Positions 9,420 to 19,096 are shown, counted from the stretch's first letter. The stretch: DNA of 64,000 nucleotides from Sorlinia euscelidii (GCF_036452155.1 NZ_JAWJZY010000003.1), one strand, 5' to 3'. Notes: generated by a model not told the origin, from the sequence alone. A program made the numbers and translations.

Positions 9420-11378
9420 ATGTCCAAACGCCGCCTGCTGTCTCGAAAAATCCTGCCTTCCATCGCGCGTGCCTATCTCGGTTTGGCCCTCAGAACGACG
9501 CGCTGGCGCATCGTCGGTCCCCATGCGAGCCGTAACGTCCTCATTCAGATCCCGGCCTCTCGCCATCCGGGGGCGATTGTCGCTTTCTGGCACCGGAATC
9601 TCCTTCTTCTCCCCGCCTTATGGAAATGGGCGCGCACCCGGAATGGCGCGCTCCGCCTCAACGTGTTGATCAGTCGCAACCGTGATGGACGTCTCATCCG
9701 CCGCACGGTCGCGCCATGGGATATTATCGGCATTGAGGGTTCGAGCAATAAGCGCGGGCAGAATAAAGGGGGTGCCCGCGCCCTGCGTGCGGGCGTGAAG
9801 GCGCTGGAGGGCGGCGCTTTGCTGGCCATCACACCGGATGGCCCGCGTGGCCCGGCGGAAAACGTGCAGGCAGGGGCGGCGGCGCTGGGTCGCCTGTCAC
9901 GCCGTGTCAGCGTGCCGATCGGCGGCGCCTGCCGTTCAGTGCGGCTCAAAACTTGGGATCGGATGCGTGTTCCCCTCCCCTTCGGACGTGGTTATCTTTG
10001 CCACGGCATGCCGCTCCCCACTGGGGCCTCCACCGATCGTCTCGCGCAGCAGATCGCGGCGGCGGATCAACGGGCCGCCCATGCCTATCGCGCAAGCGGT
10101 CGCCATTTGCTTGACCTGATCTGGCCCTGGGTCGGCCGCGCCGCTTCCGCCTATCTGCGGCGCCTCGCCACCAGGCGCGTCCAGTCCGGTAAGGAGATTG
10201 CGGGGCGGCTGGAAGAAAGATACGGCCGGGCCAGTGTCCCGCGCCCTGACGGAGATATTTTATGGATCCATGCCGCAAGTGTCGGTGAGGTGCGCTCCAT
10301 CCTACCCTTGCTGCAACGCTTTCTTGATGCCTGGCCGCGTGTCTCGATTCTGATCACAACCGCGACCGTGACCGGATGTGAAACCGTGGCGCAATACGCA
10401 GAGCGCACATCTGACGGCTATCGCAGGCGGCTGATCCATCAATTCGCGCCCTATGATGTAACGAAAGGGACGCGGCGATTTCTGCGTCACTGGAAGCCGG
10501 TCGGGCTCCTCCTGACAGATAGTGAATTATGGCCGGGTTGGCTGCGGCAATGCAGCCGGCTTGGGGTGCCCGTCGGACTGCTCAACGCGCGACTCTCTCA
10601 AAAATCCTTCAGGCGCTGGCGACAGACCGCCTTTTTGACGTGGCCCGTCTTTCAACGCCTTGCTTTCGTCGCGTCGCGCGGCGCGGATGACGCCGCGCAA
10701 TTTGACCGCCTTGGCGCGAAAAATGTTTTTTGTGTCGGCGACCTGAAAGAGCTCGCCCCTCCATCCTCTGTCGATGAGGCCGAGCTCAGTGCATTGCGCC
10801 ATGCATTGAGAAGCCGCACAGTGCTTGTCGTTTCTTCAACGCATCACGGTGAGGAGCCAATTATCATCGACGCCGTCGCGATGGCGAGGCATAAGGTGAA
10901 AGACCTCCTTTGCATTATCATCCCGCGACACCCGGAACGCGGCGCGGAAGTCGCTGAACTCAGCGATCCTCCCTTTCCCCGACGCGCCCAAGGCGCAATT
11001 CCGGGAGAGAAAGATGCCATCTGGGTGGCGGATACGTTGGGCGAACTGGCGCTTTTCTACCAATTGGCGGATTTTATTTTCATCGGTCACTCGCTGCTTC
11101 CACAAGGTGGCGGCCACAACCCCTATGAGGCCCTGCATGTCGGCGCGCCTTGCGCCACCGGGCCTTACCACGCCAATTTTACGGAGGCTTACCAGCAGCT
11201 CGGCACACGCTTTGCCACGGTCGATGATGCGCAAAGCCTCGCAGCATGGGTGACTTTGGAAACCGACCGTTCACATCAATCCGGCCCGGGCAAGATCGGC
11301 GATAAAAACCGATCAGATCGTTTCACGTCCCTCGCTAATACATTGATTTCGCGTATCAGTGCGATGACGGGCTTATGA
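9420..11378 (+). CDS. waaA: DUF374 acyltransferase-like domain fused to Kdo transferase
   Basis: 652 residues with two domains. Residues 1 to about 215 are a DUF374 lysophospholipid-acyltransferase-like domain, with FWHRN near 56 and the ITPDGPRGP motif. From about residue 245 it is WaaA, the CMP-Kdo:lipid A transferase, with the catalytic-type HAASVGE block, DSELWPG and the GGGHNPYEA donor-site motif. The Kdo part should act at the inner membrane, attaching Kdo to lipid IVA. In relatives I remember these as two adjacent genes, so the fusion may be real or produced by a lost base in this homopolymer-error-prone sequence. The stop overlaps the lpxK start by 4 bases, and lpxL follows. Confidence 0.85.
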   Translation: MSKRRLLSRKILPSIARAYLGLALRTTRWRIVGPHASRNVLIQIPASRHPGAIVAFWHRNLLLLPALWKWARTRNGALRLNVLISRNRDGRLIRRTVAPWDIIGIEGSSNKRGQNKGGARALRAGVKALEGGALLAITPDGPRGPAENVQAGAAALGRLSRRVSVPIGGACRSVRLKTWDRMRVPLPFGRGYLCHGMPLPTGASTDRLAQQIAAADQRAAHAYRASGRHLLDLIWPWVGRAASAYLRRLATRRVQSGKEIAGRLEERYGRASVPRPDGDILWIHAASVGEVRSILPLLQRFLDAWPRVSILITTATVTGCETVAQYAERTSDGYRRRLIHQFAPYDVTKGTRRFLRHWKPVGLLLTDSELWPGWLRQCSRLGVPVGLLNARLSQKSFRRWRQTAFLTWPVFQRLAFVASRGADDAAQFDRLGAKNVFCVGDLKELAPPSSVDEAELSALRHALRSRTVLVVSSTHHGEEPIIIDAVAMARHKVKDLLCIIIPRHPERGAEVAELSDPPFPRRAQGAIPGEKDAIWVADTLGELALFYQLADFIFIGHSLLPQGGGHNPYEALHVGAPCATGPYHANFTEAYQQLGTRFATVDDAQSLAAWVTLETDRSHQSGPGKIGDKNRSDRFTSLANTLISRISAMTGL

Positions 11379-12357
11379 AGTTCACGGCGCCACGTTTCTG
11401 GTATGTGCCGCACGCCTCGTTTCGCCAACGTTTGCTGACACCTTTCTCCCTTCTCTTCAAGGCAGTGCACAGATTGCGGCAAAGCCGGACACGGCCGCTC
11501 ACCGTTTCCGTGCCCGTCATATGTTGCGGTAACCTCTCTGTCGGGGGACGGGCAAAACCATTGTGGTGCGTGACCTCACACGGCGTTTACAGGCGCAGGG
11601 CCATGAGCCGCATATATTATCGCGCGGCTATAAAGCACGGTTGAAAGGCCCCATGCGCATTGATGCAGACATCATGACCTCGCGCGACGCGGGGGATGAG
11701 CCGATCATGCTGGCCCGAGATGCGCCCGTATGGATCGGCCGTGACCGGCGGCAGACGGCTTGGGCAGCCATCGGGGCCGGGGCGGATTGCCTCATCATGG
11801 ATGACGGACTGCAAAATCCCGGGCTTGCCAAGACGCTGCGTTTCGTCATCATTGATGGCGCGGTGGGGCTTGGCAACCGACATGTCATGCCCGCAGGCCC
11901 CTTACGTGAAGACGCAGAGAGGGGATTGATGAGCGCAGATGCCGTCATTCTTATCGGAGATGACAAAACATCACTTGCCGCGGAAATCCCGCCCGGCAAA
12001 ATCACCCTGCGCGCCCAGCTCATCCCAGACACGGATCTTCGGCGATTACAGGGACAGCGCGTCATCGCCTTTGCCGGCATCGGGCGCCCCTCAAAATTCT
12101 TCAACATGTTGACGGAGTCAGGGATCACCGCATCGCGGGAGATTTCCTTCCCCGATCATCATGATTACGCGGATCGCGATTGTCAGCGCCTGATCGGCCT
12201 CTCCCAATCCGCTGAAATGCAGCTTGTCACCACCGCAAAAGATGCCGTCAAGCTGCCACCCTGGTTTCGTGAACATGTGCAAGTGATCCATGTCGCGCTT
12301 AAATGGGACCGGCCTGACGTGGTTGAGCGTCTTCTCAGGCAAGCCTGGAAGCATTGA
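11375..12357 (+). CDS. lpxK: Tetraacyldisaccharide 4'-kinase, frame broken in the P-loop
   Basis: LpxK phosphorylates the 4' position of the lipid A disaccharide. The N-terminal part (from ATG 11375) ends in the family motif GNLSVGG. Right there, in the Walker A codons, the frame shifts. Adding one G to the five-G run 11543-11547 restores GNLSVGGTGKT and joins the second open frame (from about 11550 to 12357), which contains LSRGYKA, DDGLQNP and FPDHHDY, all typical of LpxK. Repaired length is about 327 residues, normal for the family. It overlaps waaA and lpxL by 4 bases each. Because the kinase is normally essential in LPS-bearing cells, a base-calling loss is more likely than a dead gene. 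Confidence 0.88.
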
Positions 12358-13289
12358 CCGTGGCGAGCCGTTGGAAACAGATCGGGCATCGCGTGGAATA
12401 TGCGCTGGCGCGCGCGTTGCTTTATGGGTTTTCCCGCATGGCGCCGCAGACAGCATCCCGCCTCGGCGCGGGAACAGCGAGAATGATCGGGAAGTGGGCC
12501 CCCGTATCGCGGATCGCCGACATTAATCTGCGCCTGATCCAGCCCCATCTTTCTGACGCCGAACGCGCCTATGAGGTCGGAAAGAGTTGGGGACATATCG
12601 GCGCGACCCTTGCGGAACTTCCGCATTTACCGCGCCTCATAAGAAATGAGGCATCCGGCCCGGGCTGGACGATCGCGGGAGAGGAACATCTCCTCGCCCT
12701 CCGTGATCACGATGGCCCGATCATCTTCTTCTCCGGCCATATTGGTAATTGGGAGATGCTGCCCCCCATTGTGGCCTCATATGGCCTCGCTTTTGCACCT
12801 TTTTATCGTGAAGCGTCCAACCCCCTCATCAACAGATTGATTGCCGCCCTCCGGCAGAAAGCGGTGGGACAAGCCGTGCCCATGTTCCCGAAAGGGGCGA
12901 GAGGGGCGCGCGCCGCGATGGCACATCTTAAAAACCGCGGACGACTCGGCGTGCTGGGTGATCAGAAAATGAATGATGGCATCGCCGCGACCTTATTCGG
13001 TGAGGAAGCTATGACGGCCTCCGCAACGGCAAGCTTTGCGCTTAAATATCAATGCATCATCGTGCCGGGCGTCATGAGGCGAGTCGGCCCGGCGCGGCTT
13101 CACCTGCGTGTGGAGAAACCTTTTATGCCCGTCGCGACAGGTGAGCGGCAAAAGGACATTGAAAAGCTGACGCAGCAACTGAATGACCAGCTCGAAACCT
13201 GGATTCGTGAAGCGCCTGACCAGTGGTTGTTGCTTCATCGGCGCTGGCCCCGCCATTTTTACGCGCGATCTGAAAAACCGCGTGCCTGA
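12354..13289 (+). CDS. lpxL: Lipid A lauroyl/myristoyl acyltransferase (LpxL/HtrB family)
   Basis: 311-residue late acyltransferase of lipid A synthesis at the inner membrane. The catalytic H-x4-E is visible at H129-E134 in GHIGNWE, with the GDQKMNDG block and C-terminal WLLLHRRWP as further family marks. Translation probably starts at TTG 12354, overlapping the lpxK stop, or at GTG 12360. It is the last gene of the DUF374-waaA, lpxK, lpxL group. Which acyl chain is transferred cannot be told from the sequence. Confidence 0.87.
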   Translation: MTVASRWKQIGHRVEYALARALLYGFSRMAPQTASRLGAGTARMIGKWAPVSRIADINLRLIQPHLSDAERAYEVGKSWGHIGATLAELPHLPRLIRNEASGPGWTIAGEEHLLALRDHDGPIIFFSGHIGNWEMLPPIVASYGLAFAPFYREASNPLINRLIAALRQKAVGQAVPMFPKGARGARAAMAHLKNRGRLGVLGDQKMNDGIAATLFGEEAMTASATASFALKYQCIIVPGVMRRVGPARLHLRVEKPFMPVATGERQKDIEKLTQQLNDQLETWIREAPDQWLLLHRRWPRHFYARSEKPRA

Positions 13290-13294
13290 GCGGG

Positions 13295-13319
13295 TTTATG
13301 CATGGCTGCCATGCATAAA
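13295..13319. terminator. Perfect 11-bp inverted repeat after lpxL
   Basis: TTTATGCATGG, a CTG loop, then CCATGCATAAA: a perfect 11-base stem that starts 6 bases after the lpxL stop. It has no run of T following it, so it is a terminator candidate by position and stem strength only. It could equally be a protein binding palindrome. Confidence 0.45.
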
Positions 13320-13451
13320 TGAACATTGTAATTTCGCAACATCATGAAAGTGTGATGACACAAAATCGCCTGTTAATGGGTTTTTCGGTTGTTAAACCGC
13401 GTTTTAGAGGCTTAGCTGGCAGTATCCTCGGTCAAAAAGGAATGCTGAACA

Positions 13452-13849
13452 ATGCCGCGTCACGCCTCCAGCCCTGATAAAAACGACCTCCCCCCGAGAA
13501 CAACGTCATCACGCTTCATGCCCGCGTGACCGACCGACACCTGGCCTATCTCGCAAGATGGTTGAAAGCCGGGCAGCGCATGGGGCTCTGCGACGCAGAC
13601 ATCGTCTCGATCGACAGCGCTTCCGGAAAGGGTGTGCAAAGACAGGTTGTTGTCTGGGTGCGTGAGAGCGCTGACCCCGCATATCTCATTGGACCTGCCG
13701 GGCTGAAATGGGTGGTGTCAGACGCGATCCGCGACAATGTCATCGGTGAGTATCGGAGTTTTGAGCACGCTCTGGCCGCGATCAGGCCCGTCATCGCGCT
13801 GAAGGAAAAACCCGTCAGACGCGCCGAGCCGTTTCTCCTTCAGGGCTGA
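13452..13849 (+). CDS. Conserved hypothetical protein, frame broken near start
   Basis: Small protein of unknown function. The long open frame reads from about 13481 to 13849 and lacks an ATG; a GTG at 13526 is the first in-frame start. The segment TLHARVTDRHLAYLARWL upstream of that GTG looks like protein. It joins an ATG at 13452 (MPRHASSPDKNDLPP) if the six-C run 13490-13495 carries one more C. AAAGGA lies about 10 bases before that ATG. Repaired length is about 132 residues. I remember similar short proteins (LHARVSDRHLAYLARWL) in acetic acid bacteria with no assigned role. No transmembrane segment or signal peptide is seen. Confidence 0.6.
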
Positions 13850-13907
13850 AAACCGTCACGCACGATTGACCAGTCGCGCATCCCACCTGCCGGGATGATG
13901 GCCCCAT

Positions 13908-15284
13908 TCAGGTGGAGGTTGCAATATCCGGCTTTGCTGGCGTTGCCGGTGCTTCGTCAAAACGACGTGGCGCGGGGAAAGCCATTTTGAAACCGCCCAT
14001 CGGCAAAATCTCAAACACGGCCAGGCCGCGCCGAACCGTACCATCCGGCTTGAGGGCAAAAATGCCGTCTACCCCTGCAAAGCCTGTTGCGCGCGTCAGG
14101 GAAGCCGCACCCATCACGCCCCCCTCCCGCATCATCGCACCTGCGAGGGCTGCGCTGTCATAGGCGACATCGGCAAGAATTGAGGGCTCGACGCCGTAGC
14201 GCGCCCGATATTTTGCAACGAAGCCGCGACGGAAACTCGGATCAGGCGCTGCAAACCATGCCCCACCCAATTTCCCCAGCTTGGCGGAAAAACTCCGCCA
14301 TAAGGCTGGCCCCATCAGGCGCAGCTTCTTCAGATCCGCATCGCTGGAGGCGAGGACATTGATATCCGTTTGAAGGGTCAACCCTGTATCACCGAGGAGG
14401 AGGGCATCAAATCCTTCCTCATCCGGCACCTTCCCGGACGCATCTGCCAGCTTCCCGGCATCATCCGCGGTGCTAACGCCTGTCGGGTCGATCGCGTCAG
14501 GTTCCGAATCGGTAGACTTCGCGGCCACCTCCATGGCTTTCGGCGCGTCCGCCTTATGAGGCGCCATTTTGAGCAGATCACCCAGCCTGGTCTTGATATC
14601 CGCCTCCGTGCCGTCATGGAAAATGAGGGTCGGGGCCGCAAGGCCGCCCGTGGCACAGGCCCGTGTCAAGGCATCTCCAAGCGCATGTCCAAGCGCTGAA
14701 TCAGGCAGAAAAGCCGCGAACTTTGAGCGTTTCTCGCGTTTCTGAGCCGCGTCCACCAATTGCGCCACCTGCTGCGCCGGCGTCACGCCCATCACCCACA
14801 TCGTAGGTCGGGAGACATTGTCATTGCTTGTAAAGGCCAGGGTCGGCGTCATCGCCCCCTCACGCAACGACTCCACGCGTTCAACGTGCGAGGCGCGTAA
14901 GGGGCCGAGTTGAAGCTTCTGACCCCGATCAAGCGCTGCATGCGCGACATCATCGGATTCGGAGAGGACCGATTCGTCCTCAATCGCCAAACCCTGGCTT
15001 GTCGCGCCGGGGAGAGCAAGCCGGGCCGCATTGGCCATCTGGGTGCCGATACGCTGGTCCCGCCCACTTAAAGGCGCGAACATGACGATATCTGCCGGCG
15101 GCTTCTTCTGCGCCATAAAGCCCGCACCACCCTGCATGTAGGGCCCTTCACCGCCACGACCGCCGCACGCTGTAAGAATGAGGGCGAGGCCCGTCATGCT
15201 GGCAGCGCTCTTGCATAAGCGCAGCAAAACACGCGAAGAGAGACTGATCGCAGGTTGAGTGTGATCTGGAGTCCGCATTGTCAT
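13908..15284 (-). CDS. Penicillin-binding protein activator / LppC-type lipoprotein
   Basis: About 458 residues with a lipoprotein signal: a hydrophobic stretch ending ALILTAC, the cysteine being residue 40 from the chosen start. The rest resembles periplasmic-binding-fold LpoA/LppC proteins (FAPLSGRDQRIGTQMANAARLAL, then DALLLGDTG and a VAYDSAAL segment near the end). Members stimulate peptidoglycan synthases from the outer membrane. A lower-complexity acidic insert near the middle (rich in D, K and A) is unusual. The start is uncertain: TTG 15293, ATG 15284 and ATG 15278 are in frame. Its 5' end lies almost against the divergent rsmI, a pairing common in proteobacteria. Confidence 0.78.
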   Translation of the reverse strand: MTMRTPDHTQPAISLSSRVLLRLCKSAASMTGLALILTACGGRGGEGPYMQGGAGFMAQKKPPADIVMFAPLSGRDQRIGTQMANAARLALPGATSQGLAIEDESVLSESDDVAHAALDRGQKLQLGPLRASHVERVESLREGAMTPTLAFTSNDNVSRPTMWVMGVTPAQQVAQLVDAAQKREKRSKFAAFLPDSALGHALGDALTRACATGGLAAPTLIFHDGTEADIKTRLGDLLKMAPHKADAPKAMEVAAKSTDSEPDAIDPTGVSTADDAGKLADASGKVPDEEGFDALLLGDTGLTLQTDINVLASSDADLKKLRLMGPALWRSFSAKLGKLGGAWFAAPDPSFRRGFVAKYRARYGVEPSILADVAYDSAALAGAMMREGGVMGAASLTRATGFAGVDGIFALKPDGTVRRGLAVFEILPMGGFKMAFPAPRRFDEAPATPAKPDIATST

Positions 15285-15322
15285 CGTCTTCAAAGAAATC
15301 CCCCGGTATATCGCGCAGCGTT

Positions 15323-16228
15323 ATGACGCCTTCCGATGGCGGCACTGTATCAACAAGCGCGCAACATCCCAATGGGTGTTTATCGCTTGTCGCGACGCCA
15401 ATCGGCAATCTCGCCGACATGACGCTTCGCGCCGTGGAAACATTAAGGATAGCGGAGCTGATCCTGTGTGAAGACACGCGCGTCACCGCAAAACTCCTCA
15501 GAGCGCACGGCGTTGCACAGAAAACGCAAAGTTTTAACGATTTCAACGAATCGCGTCGCATCCCATCACTGATTGAAAAGCTCAAAGGCGGCGCGCATAT
15601 CGCGTTGGTTTCCGATGCGGGCACGCCGCTTCTCTCTGATCCGGGCTTTCGACTGACGCGGCAGGCCATTGCTGAAAATATCCGCATTGAGGCCATACCC
15701 GGTCCGCACGCCGCCAGCATGGCGCTGACCCTCTCCGGCTTCCCGCCCCTGCCTTACAGCGTTTACGGCTTTCTCCCGCCGAAAGACGGCCCGCGTCGCC
15801 GCGCCCTGGCGCAGATCAACGCGTTGGAGCAACAGGGCTATCAGGCGACGTTGATCTGGTATGAAGCCCCGCATCGCCTTTGCGACACCTTAATGTGTAT
15901 GCGGGACGTCTTCGGGGGCGAGAGATGGGGGGCCGTCTCCCGTGAGATGACGAAGAAATTTGAGGAAACGCGACGCGGGACCTTATCGGCGCTGATCGCG
16001 CATTTTGAAGCCCACCCACCGCGCGGCGAGATTACCATCGTATTAGCGCCTGCGGAAAAATCCGCACCTGCGACGGAACAGCTTGAAACGCTTCTCAAAA
16101 CGGCTTTGGAGACTCATTCTGTCAAAGATGCCGCCGCGGCAATTGCAGCGCAGTTGGACCTTCCCAAACGCGATGTCTACCGCCTCGCCCTGACGCTCGG
16201 AAAAGCGTCCGATCAGTCCGATGATTGA
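15323..16228 (+). CDS. rsmI: 16S rRNA (cytidine(1402)-2'-O)-methyltransferase
   Basis: Tetrapyrrole-methylase-fold enzyme that 2'-O-methylates C1402 in the ribosomal decoding centre. The N-terminal LVATPIGNLADMTLRA, then CEDTR and SDAGTPLLSDPG, are the diagnostic blocks. About 301 residues from ATG 15323 (MTPSDGG). A TTG at 15278 would lengthen it by 15 residues and overlap the divergent lipoprotein gene. The final bases overlap the convergent lolA by 16 bases, so the two transcripts run into each other. Confidence 0.92.
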   Translation: MTPSDGGTVSTSAQHPNGCLSLVATPIGNLADMTLRAVETLRIAELILCEDTRVTAKLLRAHGVAQKTQSFNDFNESRRIPSLIEKLKGGAHIALVSDAGTPLLSDPGFRLTRQAIAENIRIEAIPGPHAASMALTLSGFPPLPYSVYGFLPPKDGPRRRALAQINALEQQGYQATLIWYEAPHRLCDTLMCMRDVFGGERWGAVSREMTKKFEETRRGTLSALIAHFEAHPPRGEITIVLAPAEKSAPATEQLETLLKTALETHSVKDAAAAIAAQLDLPKRDVYRLALTLGKASDQSDD

Positions 16229-16830
16229 GGGAGATTAAATAATTTTGCGGGCATCAGGACATTGAACTGCGTGTCAGAGAGTGTCACCTGCGTCGTTTGA
16301 CCCTGCGCATCAACGACCCGCCATCCACGCAGGATGAGCGGTGATTTCTGAACGTCCAAAGTCAGGCTACCCTCTGCCGCCTTCCCTTTTTGGACAATCG
16401 TCAGGTGGATATTGCGCCCATCCTCCTGAAAACCGGTTACGGAAACCGAACCTGAGAATGCGACCTTGCTTTGCAGGAGCAGATTGAGCGGCGTGCTCTC
16501 GAGAGGCAGAGAGGTGACCTGCTCCAGCTCCTTATCCTGATAGACGAGCTTGCCATGGTTCGCGACGATGAGGAGCGTCTCCGGACGTTCGAACGCGAAG
16601 CGCATTTTGCCGGGACGATCAAGCCACACTGTACCCTGAGAGACGGTGCCATCCGGAGCGAGTTGTTCAAAATGAGACCGGGATGATTGGATGGATTGGA
16701 CGGTCTCCGCGATACGCGCCACCCAACCTTTCTGCGTGGGCAGAAGCGTCATTCCTTCATCAGCCCAGGCATGAGGAATCAGGAAGGCGCTGCATAACGC
16801 GGCCCATGCGAAGAGTTTTGCTTTCACCAT
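16213..16830 (-). CDS. lolA: Outer-membrane lipoprotein carrier protein LolA
   Basis: Periplasmic chaperone moving lipoproteins from LolCDE to the outer membrane. A cleavable signal peptide (MVKAKLFAW... to AWA) precedes a LolA fold, recognised by QSSRSHFEQLAPDGTVSQG and WLDRPGKMRFAFE. The start at 16830 follows GGGAGAAAG with a suitable gap. 205 residues, normal length. It ends inside the 3' end of the convergent rsmI. Confidence 0.86.
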   Translation of the reverse strand: MVKAKLFAWAALCSAFLIPHAWADEGMTLLPTQKGWVARIAETVQSIQSSRSHFEQLAPDGTVSQGTVWLDRPGKMRFAFERPETLLIVANHGKLVYQDKELEQVTSLPLESTPLNLLLQSKVAFSGSVSVTGFQEDGRNIHLTIVQKGKAAEGSLTLDVQKSPLILRGWRVVDAQGQTTQVTLSDTQFNVLMPAKLFNLPQSSD

Positions 16831-16866
16831 CGTCACTTTCTCCCTCACGCCGCTCAACCCTGTCCT

Positions 16867-18249
16867 TTAGACGCGTGCCTCATCGAAAATCCGTCGCACA
16901 TCGCCCGCCCATGCGCCGTGATAGCGCGCCAGCCATTTCTCAGCCTGAGTTGGGCCGCCATCAGCGATCTCCATCAGAGGCTGGAGATAGATTTCCTCCC
17001 CGAAGTGACGGGCCTTCAAACCGGCTTCCGCCATAGAGAGCACGTTGCGGGCGAGATTGCGCAAACCACCGGGAAAAGACGCATTCATCGCGCTTTTCGG
17101 CACGGCCGCCCGTAATTCCGCATAGGTGCGCCAATCATGTTGGCGAACCAATTTCTCCGCCTCCCGTAAAATATCGGGATGATAAAGCAGCCCGGCCCAT
17201 AAGGCGGATTGGGCCAGCATCATTTCCGGCGTGCCGGCATCGGCGCCGCGCATCTCCAGAAACTGCTTCAGGCGCACATCCGGAAACGCCGTGGTGATGT
17301 GATCCTCAAAATCCCCGATGGATGGCGCATAATTTGCAAGGCGCGGGTCAGGGCGCCCAGCCAGCCATTCCCGAAAGGAGGCGCCGGTAACGTCAATAAT
17401 ATCCCCGTCACGCATGATGAAATACATCGGGATATCCAATATCCAATCGACATATTTCTCAAAGCCGAACTGATCATCAAAAAATGCCATGGGCATGCCG
17501 CTGCGCACATTATCCGTGTCCGTCCAGACGAGGGCGCGGTTGCTGAGATAGTCATTGGGCCGCCCTTCCACGAAGGGCGAATTGGCGAAAAGTGCAGTCG
17601 CGAGAGGCTGCAAGGCCAGTGAGACCCGCATCTTCCGCGCCATATCCTCCTCAGAGCCGAAATCAAGATTGACCTGGACGGTGCAGGTGCGCGTCATCAT
17701 ATCCAAGCCGCGCGTGCCGACTTTCGGCATATATTGCCGCATGATGGCGTAACGGCTCTTTGGCATGAACATCATCTCATCCCGCTTCAAGGTGGGATGA
17801 AATCCGAGAGGCGCAAACCCGAGACCCAGCGCTTCAGCGGGGGCGCGGATCATCTCGAAATGACGTTGCATTTCGGCCCGGGTGTCATGAAGCGTTTCCA
17901 GCGGTGCACCGGAAAGTTCAAATTGCCCGGCAGGTTCGATCGACAGGGAGGCCCCGTCGGAGGCGCCCTGACCTTTCATGCCGATCACGGCGCCACGATC
18001 CTCAATCGGTGTCCACTCCGCGCCATCCGCGTCGATGGCAGAGAAAAGCGCCTCAATGCCTTTCGGGCGATAAGCTGGCTGGGCGTAGGGCGCGCGGCCA
18101 TCCTGCGCGTCGGGGAGGACGAAACCGAATTTTTCATGCTCCGTGCCGATACGCCAGGATGATCGCGGCTTTATACCGCGCGCCAGAACGTCATAAAGCT
18201 GCTTGGAGGACGTAATGGGCGTTGCGTCATGATCACCAGGGTTCGACAT
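16867..18249 (-). CDS. gshA: Glutamate-cysteine ligase (alphaproteobacterial/plant type)
   Basis: First enzyme of glutathione synthesis, joining glutamate and cysteine with ATP. 460 residues. IGTEHEKFGF near the N-terminus, PKSRYAIMRQYMPKVG and the TCTVQVNLDF strand match the class found in alphaproteobacteria and plants rather than the E. coli GshA type. It lies 64 bases downstream of rsmE on the same strand, a neighbourhood I remember from related genomes. Confidence 0.9.
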   Translation of the reverse strand: MSNPGDHDATPITSSKQLYDVLARGIKPRSSWRIGTEHEKFGFVLPDAQDGRAPYAQPAYRPKGIEALFSAIDADGAEWTPIEDRGAVIGMKGQGASDGASLSIEPAGQFELSGAPLETLHDTRAEMQRHFEMIRAPAEALGLGFAPLGFHPTLKRDEMMFMPKSRYAIMRQYMPKVGTRGLDMMTRTCTVQVNLDFGSEEDMARKMRVSLALQPLATALFANSPFVEGRPNDYLSNRALVWTDTDNVRSGMPMAFFDDQFGFEKYVDWILDIPMYFIMRDGDIIDVTGASFREWLAGRPDPRLANYAPSIGDFEDHITTAFPDVRLKQFLEMRGADAGTPEMMLAQSALWAGLLYHPDILREAEKLVRQHDWRTYAELRAAVPKSAMNASFPGGLRNLARNVLSMAEAGLKARHFGEEIYLQPLMEIADGGPTQAEKWLARYHGAWAGDVRRIFDEARV

Positions 18250-18313
18250 CGTTAACAGTAAAACTCCGCAAGGTCGGTCATGGAATGTTCAGTTGTCATA
18301 TAAAAGGAAGCCC

Positions 18314-19042
18314 TCAGGCATTTTGCGCCACAATGGACAATGCGGAAAGCCCCGCTATTGCCGCCGTATCTGCGCGTAACACCGTCTCACCCAGCGAAAT
18401 GGCGCAAACATCATTAAGATTTTTCAATTCTGACACCTCTCTATCGGAAAATCCACCCTCCGGGCCGACGAGAAAAACGTAGGAAGGGAGAATCCGGGTC
18501 GGGAAAGGCGCGTTGCTGCGTTCCAACCCGACGACAACCGGCATGCCCGCCGGTCGGGATTGCAGGAAGGACGTAAGCGGCGTGATGGGCGCGATCTCAG
18601 GGATGTCGAGGCGCTCACATTGCTCCACGGCCTCGATTGCGATGGCGCTTAGCCGGGACAGATTCGCACGATGGGTGTTTGTGCGCTCCGTCACGAGGGG
18701 GATGAAATGCCGGACACCCAGTTCCGTGCCCATGCGGATCACCAGATCCGTCGCATCACGTTTCAAAAGCGCGAAAGCGAGCGTCGCGCCATGTGTCTCG
18801 CCCGCCATCAGGCCGGGGCGCAGACAGGATGAAAGCACGATGCGGCACTCCCCACGGCGTATCACATTGATCTCTGCTGACCATTCACCGTCACCTGCAT
18901 TGAAAATCCGCACCTCATCTCCGGAAGTCAGCCGCATCACTGTGCCAAGATAATGCGCCTGCGCGGGGTCAAGGCGCTCCTCAAGCCCTGGCGAGAAACT
19001 CTTTTCCGATTGGGGGACGAAAACTCTTGGACTATCCTTCAT
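18314..19042 (-). CDS. rsmE: 16S rRNA (uracil(1498)-N3)-methyltransferase
   Basis: SPOUT-fold methyltransferase acting on U1498 of the small ribosomal subunit. The C-terminal SAM-binding knot is clear (FLVGPEGGFSDREV and SLGETVLRADTAAI). The N-terminal part RVFVPQ...QAHYLGTVMRL is the PUA-like domain. The start is ATG 19042, preceded by GGGAAG. An ATG at 19105 would add 21 residues and overlap the divergent ubiA start. 242 residues. Confidence 0.93.
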   Translation of the reverse strand: MKDSPRVFVPQSEKSFSPGLEERLDPAQAHYLGTVMRLTSGDEVRIFNAGDGEWSAEINVIRRGECRIVLSSCLRPGLMAGETHGATLAFALLKRDATDLVIRMGTELGVRHFIPLVTERTNTHRANLSRLSAIAIEAVEQCERLDIPEIAPITPLTSFLQSRPAGMPVVVGLERSNAPFPTRILPSYVFLVGPEGGFSDREVSELKNLNDVCAISLGETVLRADTAAIAGLSALSIVAQNA

Positions 19043-19096
19043 GCAATCTTCCCTGTGACGTGGCCTCAGCAGCGTATAGAGGCAGGGATGATATAG

